The notes beneath the pieces were generated by a model. The model did not search any database. It was given only the letters and a program-made list of their open reading frames with translations, and had not been told where the DNA came from. Below are positions 61,910-64,000 of a stretch of DNA of 64,000 nucleotides, in pieces. Location of the stretch: contig NZ_BMVK01000007.1 of NCBI RefSeq assembly GCF_014650675.1, forward strand, positions 62,001 through 126,000, read 5' to 3'. Every line of letters begins with the position of its first letter. The stretch's first letter is position 1. The stretch comes from Streptomyces anulatus (GTDB taxonomy: Bacteria > Actinomycetota > Actinomycetes > Streptomycetales > Streptomycetaceae). The position numbers were made by a program, and so were the translations under genes.

Positions 61910-62599
61910 ATGCCTGCCACGCCTCGCCGCCGACCCGCCACGCGCAAGGGCCGCCCCGTCCTCACCCGCGAGATCATCGCCGCCAAGGCTCTGGAGATGG
62001 CAGGCGCACAAGGGTTCCCGTCCATCACGATGCGCGCCCTCGCCACCGAACTGGACGTGACCGTACGGGCGTTGTACAACTACGTCGAAGATCGCGGGGA
62101 GGTCGTCAGCCTGGCCGTCGACCTCATGCTGACCTCCTGGAACCCGCCCCCGCTCGACCCCGCGGCCTGGGAGACCTCCGTCGCCGGCTACGCCCGCTCC
62201 CTGCGCGCGCTCTACCGCCGCTGGCCCCGCGCCCTGCTGGTCTCCCTGGACGAGGACACGCCCCCGGCCTCGGTGCACCCCAACCGTCTGCTCAACCTGG
62301 ACCGCTTCCTCCGGCTGCTGCGGGACGTCGGCCTGGACCTCCCGGCGGCGCTCGCGGCGCACCGCCATCTCTCCCTGCTCGTGCTGTCCTTCGCCCTCGT
62401 GGTCGACGGGCCCGCCGGCCGGGCCGGGGACGACCGGAACACACTCGTCCCCGACCACTGGCTCACCGCTCACGCCGACCTCGACATCCCCACCCTCCGG
62501 CAGGCGGCCGCGCTGCCCCTGCCCACCGCGGACGAGCAGTTCGACCAGCTCGTCGCCGCCGTCGTCGACCGGATCCGCGGCGGACTCAGCGCCGGCTGA
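61910..62599 (+). CDS. TetR family repressor of the adjacent MFS pump
   Basis: A 229-residue regulator: HTH ITMRALATELDVTVRALYNYVEDRGEV (about 38-64), then a TetR C-terminal ligand domain. The 152-base gap to the divergent MFS gene contains AAAGTCAACAAG and GAAGTTCAAG as near-direct repeats (61865-61889), a possible binding region. It overlaps the convergent xdhC end by 14 bases. Confidence 0.9.
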   Translation: MPATPRRRPATRKGRPVLTREIIAAKALEMAGAQGFPSITMRALATELDVTVRALYNYVEDRGEVVSLAVDLMLTSWNPPPLDPAAWETSVAGYARSLRALYRRWPRALLVSLDEDTPPASVHPNRLLNLDRFLRLLRDVGLDLPAALAAHRHLSLLVLSFALVVDGPAGRAGDDRNTLVPDHWLTAHADLDIPTLRQAAALPLPTADEQFDQLVAAVVDRIRGGLSAG

Positions 62600-63743
62600 C
62601 GGCCGGCCGGCCCCGGTGGGGCTCCCGGTGCGGTTCCCGGTGGATGGGCTCCGCGCCTCCGGTCAGGGGCAGGCCCGTGCCGCCCCGCCGGGCCGCGACG
62701 ATCTCCGCCGCGATGGACAGGGCCGTCTCCTCGGGCGTACGGGCTCCGAGGTCCAGACCGATGGGCGAGCGCAGGCGGTCCAGCTCCCGGTCGCTCAGGC
62801 CGGCCTCGCGCAGCCGCCGCGTCCGGTCCTCGTGGGTGCGGCGCGATCCCATCGCGCCGACGAACGCGGTGGGCATCCGCAGCGCCTCCGTGAGCAGCGG
62901 CACGTCGAACCGGGCCTCGTGCGTGAGCACGCACAGCACCGTGCGCCCGTCGGTGGGGGTGCTCCGGAGATACCGGTGGGGCCAGTCGACGACGACCTCG
63001 TCGGCCTCGGGGAAGCGGGCCCGGGTGGCGAAGACGGGCCGGGCGTCGCACACCGTCACGTGGTGGCCCAGGAACTTTCCGGCCCGTACCAGCGCGGCGG
63101 CGAAGTCCACCGCACCGAAGACGATCATGCGGGGCGGCGGCACGCTGCTCTCGACGAGCAGGGTGAGTCCGCCGGGGCAGTGCGTCCCGTCCTCGGAGAG
63201 GGTGACGGTGCCGGTGCGCCCGGCGTCCAGCAGGGCCGAGGCCTCGGCCGCCGCCGTACGGTCCAGCTCCGGAGTTCCGCCGAGGCCGCCCTCGTGGGCG
63301 CCGTCGGCGCGGACGAGCAGGGCCCGTCCGAGGAACCCGTCCGGGCCGCTCACCACCCGGGCGAGGGCCGCCCCCGCGCCGGAGACCGCGGCGGACAGCG
63401 CGGCCTCCAGCACCGTGCGTTCCGGCGAGTCGGCGCGGACCGGCGTGACCATGATGTCGATGACCCCGCCGCAGGTCAGCCCGACGGCGAAGGCGTCCTC
63501 GTCGCTGTAGCCGAACTGTTCGCGCACGGTCACACCGTCGCCGATGGCCTGCGCGCACAGCTCGTAGACCGCGCCCTCCACACAGCCGCCGGAGACCGAG
63601 CCGATCGCGGTGCCCCCGCTGTCGACGGCGAGGGCCGCGCCGGGCCCGCGCGGTGCGCTGCCGCCGACGGAGACGACGGTGCCGACGGCGAACTCCCGGC
63701 CCTCCGCCATCCATCGGTGCAGCTCACCGGCGATGTCAAGCAT
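62586..63743 (-). CDS. XdhC/CoxI family maturation factor
   Basis: A 385-residue protein with an N-terminal XdhC_CoxI domain (SVGGSAPRGPGAALAVD, GSVSGGCVEGAVY, TCGGVIDI) and a C-terminal Rossmann XdhC_C domain (MIVFGAVDFAAALVRAGKFLG, GAMGSRRTHEDR). XdhC binds the molybdenum cofactor and delivers it, sulfurated, to xanthine dehydrogenase-type enzymes. It overlaps the large-subunit gene by eight bases. The tail contains a short HREPHREPHR repeat. Confidence 0.92.
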   Translation of the reverse strand: MLDIAGELHRWMAEGREFAVGTVVSVGGSAPRGPGAALAVDSGGTAIGSVSGGCVEGAVYELCAQAIGDGVTVREQFGYSDEDAFAVGLTCGGVIDIMVTPVRADSPERTVLEAALSAAVSGAGAALARVVSGPDGFLGRALLVRADGAHEGGLGGTPELDRTAAAEASALLDAGRTGTVTLSEDGTHCPGGLTLLVESSVPPPRMIVFGAVDFAAALVRAGKFLGHHVTVCDARPVFATRARFPEADEVVVDWPHRYLRSTPTDGRTVLCVLTHEARFDVPLLTEALRMPTAFVGAMGSRRTHEDRTRRLREAGLSDRELDRLRSPIGLDLGARTPEETALSIAAEIVAARRGGTGLPLTGGAEPIHREPHREPHRGRPAVSRR

Positions 63744-64000
63744 CCGCCGCTCCCCCGCCCGCCCCGGCGGAGTCGGACACGGTCGCCGCCAGGACCCGGT
63801 CGGGGCGGATCGGCAGGTTCCGGTGGCGGGCGCCGGTGGCGTGCCAGACCGCGTTGGCGACGGCCGCCGCCGCGCCCACGATGCCGATCTCCCCGACGCC
63901 CTTGATGCCGACCGGGTCGTCCGGGTCGTGGTCGTCCACCCAGTCCACCTCGATGTCCGGGACGTCGGCGTGGGTGGCCACGTGGTAGCCGGCGAGATCG
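63736..64000 (-). CDS. Xanthine dehydrogenase/CoxL family large subunit (C-terminus only)
   Basis: The last 88 or so codons of a gene that starts beyond the right edge. VDDHDPDDPVGIKGVGEIG and VGAAAAVANAVWHATGARHR followed by LPIRPDRVL match the C-terminal end of molybdopterin-binding subunits of the xanthine dehydrogenase family, where the GVGEIG Glu is catalytic. It is coupled to xdhC by an eight-base overlap. The specific substrate cannot be told. Confidence 0.85.
   Translation of the reverse strand, partial: DLAGYHVATHADVPDIEVDWVDDHDPDDPVGIKGVGEIGIVGAAAAVANAVWHATGARHRNLPIRPDRVLAATVSDSAGAGGGAADA

Overview
This is a high-G+C, gene-dense actinobacterial chromosome segment, almost certainly from Streptomyces or a close relative. 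The evidence is extreme third-position GC, frequent GTG starts, AGGAGG-type ribosome sites, many 4-base ATGA/GTGA overlaps, and gene families typical of Streptomyces (GlnA4-type glutamine synthetase, DUF2613, DUF3068, the AftD family, YdeP-type oxidoreductases). I recognise about 57 protein genes. Two of them run off the window edges, and two are short genes of 52 and 58 codons. I see no tRNA, rRNA, CRISPR array, insertion sequence or prophage.

Left part (1-11.3 kb): a large HEAT-repeat protein, a geranylgeranyl-reductase-like flavoprotein, an orphan TatA-like protein, two coupled CNNM/HlyC membrane proteins, a BlaI repressor with its M56 metallopeptidase, two TerD proteins and a small membrane protein. 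Three copies of a CTACA-N4-TGTAG palindrome lie before tatA, before the CNNM operon and between blaI and terD. This suggests one BlaI-controlled envelope or stress regulon without a beta-lactamase.

11.4-19.7 kb: a nitrogen-scavenging cluster with a gamma-glutamyl hydrolase, an APC permease, a FadR-type regulator, a GlnA4-like ligase, an aldehyde dehydrogenase, an SDR and a PucR regulator. It resembles the gamma-glutamyl-ethanolamine/polyamine pathway of streptomycetes. Two AWGGT-N10-ACCTT sites flank the regulator gene.

19.6-31.5 kb: a cell-surface glycan cluster with DUF2613, DUF3068, a GT4 glycosyltransferase, three SAM methyltransferases, a 1458-residue AftD-like arabinofuranosyltransferase, a free-standing condensation/PapA-like acyltransferase, a DMT-type membrane protein and a Trm112-like protein. 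Much of it is translationally coupled. This is my best candidate for an undescribed system.

31.5-38.8 kb: a GntR regulator with two identical inverted operators, twin Tat-exported amidohydrolases, a Ser/Thr kinase, an IclR regulator and a DUF1345 membrane protein.

39-50.6 kb: a molybdenum region with two paralogous YdeP/FdhF oxidoreductases, moaE, moeA, moaA, fdhD, a FUSC transporter and a LysR regulator. A 14-bp perfect inverted repeat lies in the moaA/fdhF divergent promoter region.

50.6-64 kb: a ClpC-type ATPase with a tiny downstream gene, an acyl-CoA dehydrogenase with a PadR regulator and its palindrome, a charged small protein, a HAD phosphatase, an operon of small protein, methyltransferase, CDGSH protein and haem-oxygenase-like diiron protein, a DNA-alkylation-repair-like protein, a divergent MFS/TetR pair, and the start of a xanthine dehydrogenase/CO dehydrogenase-type locus (xdhC and the end of the large subunit).
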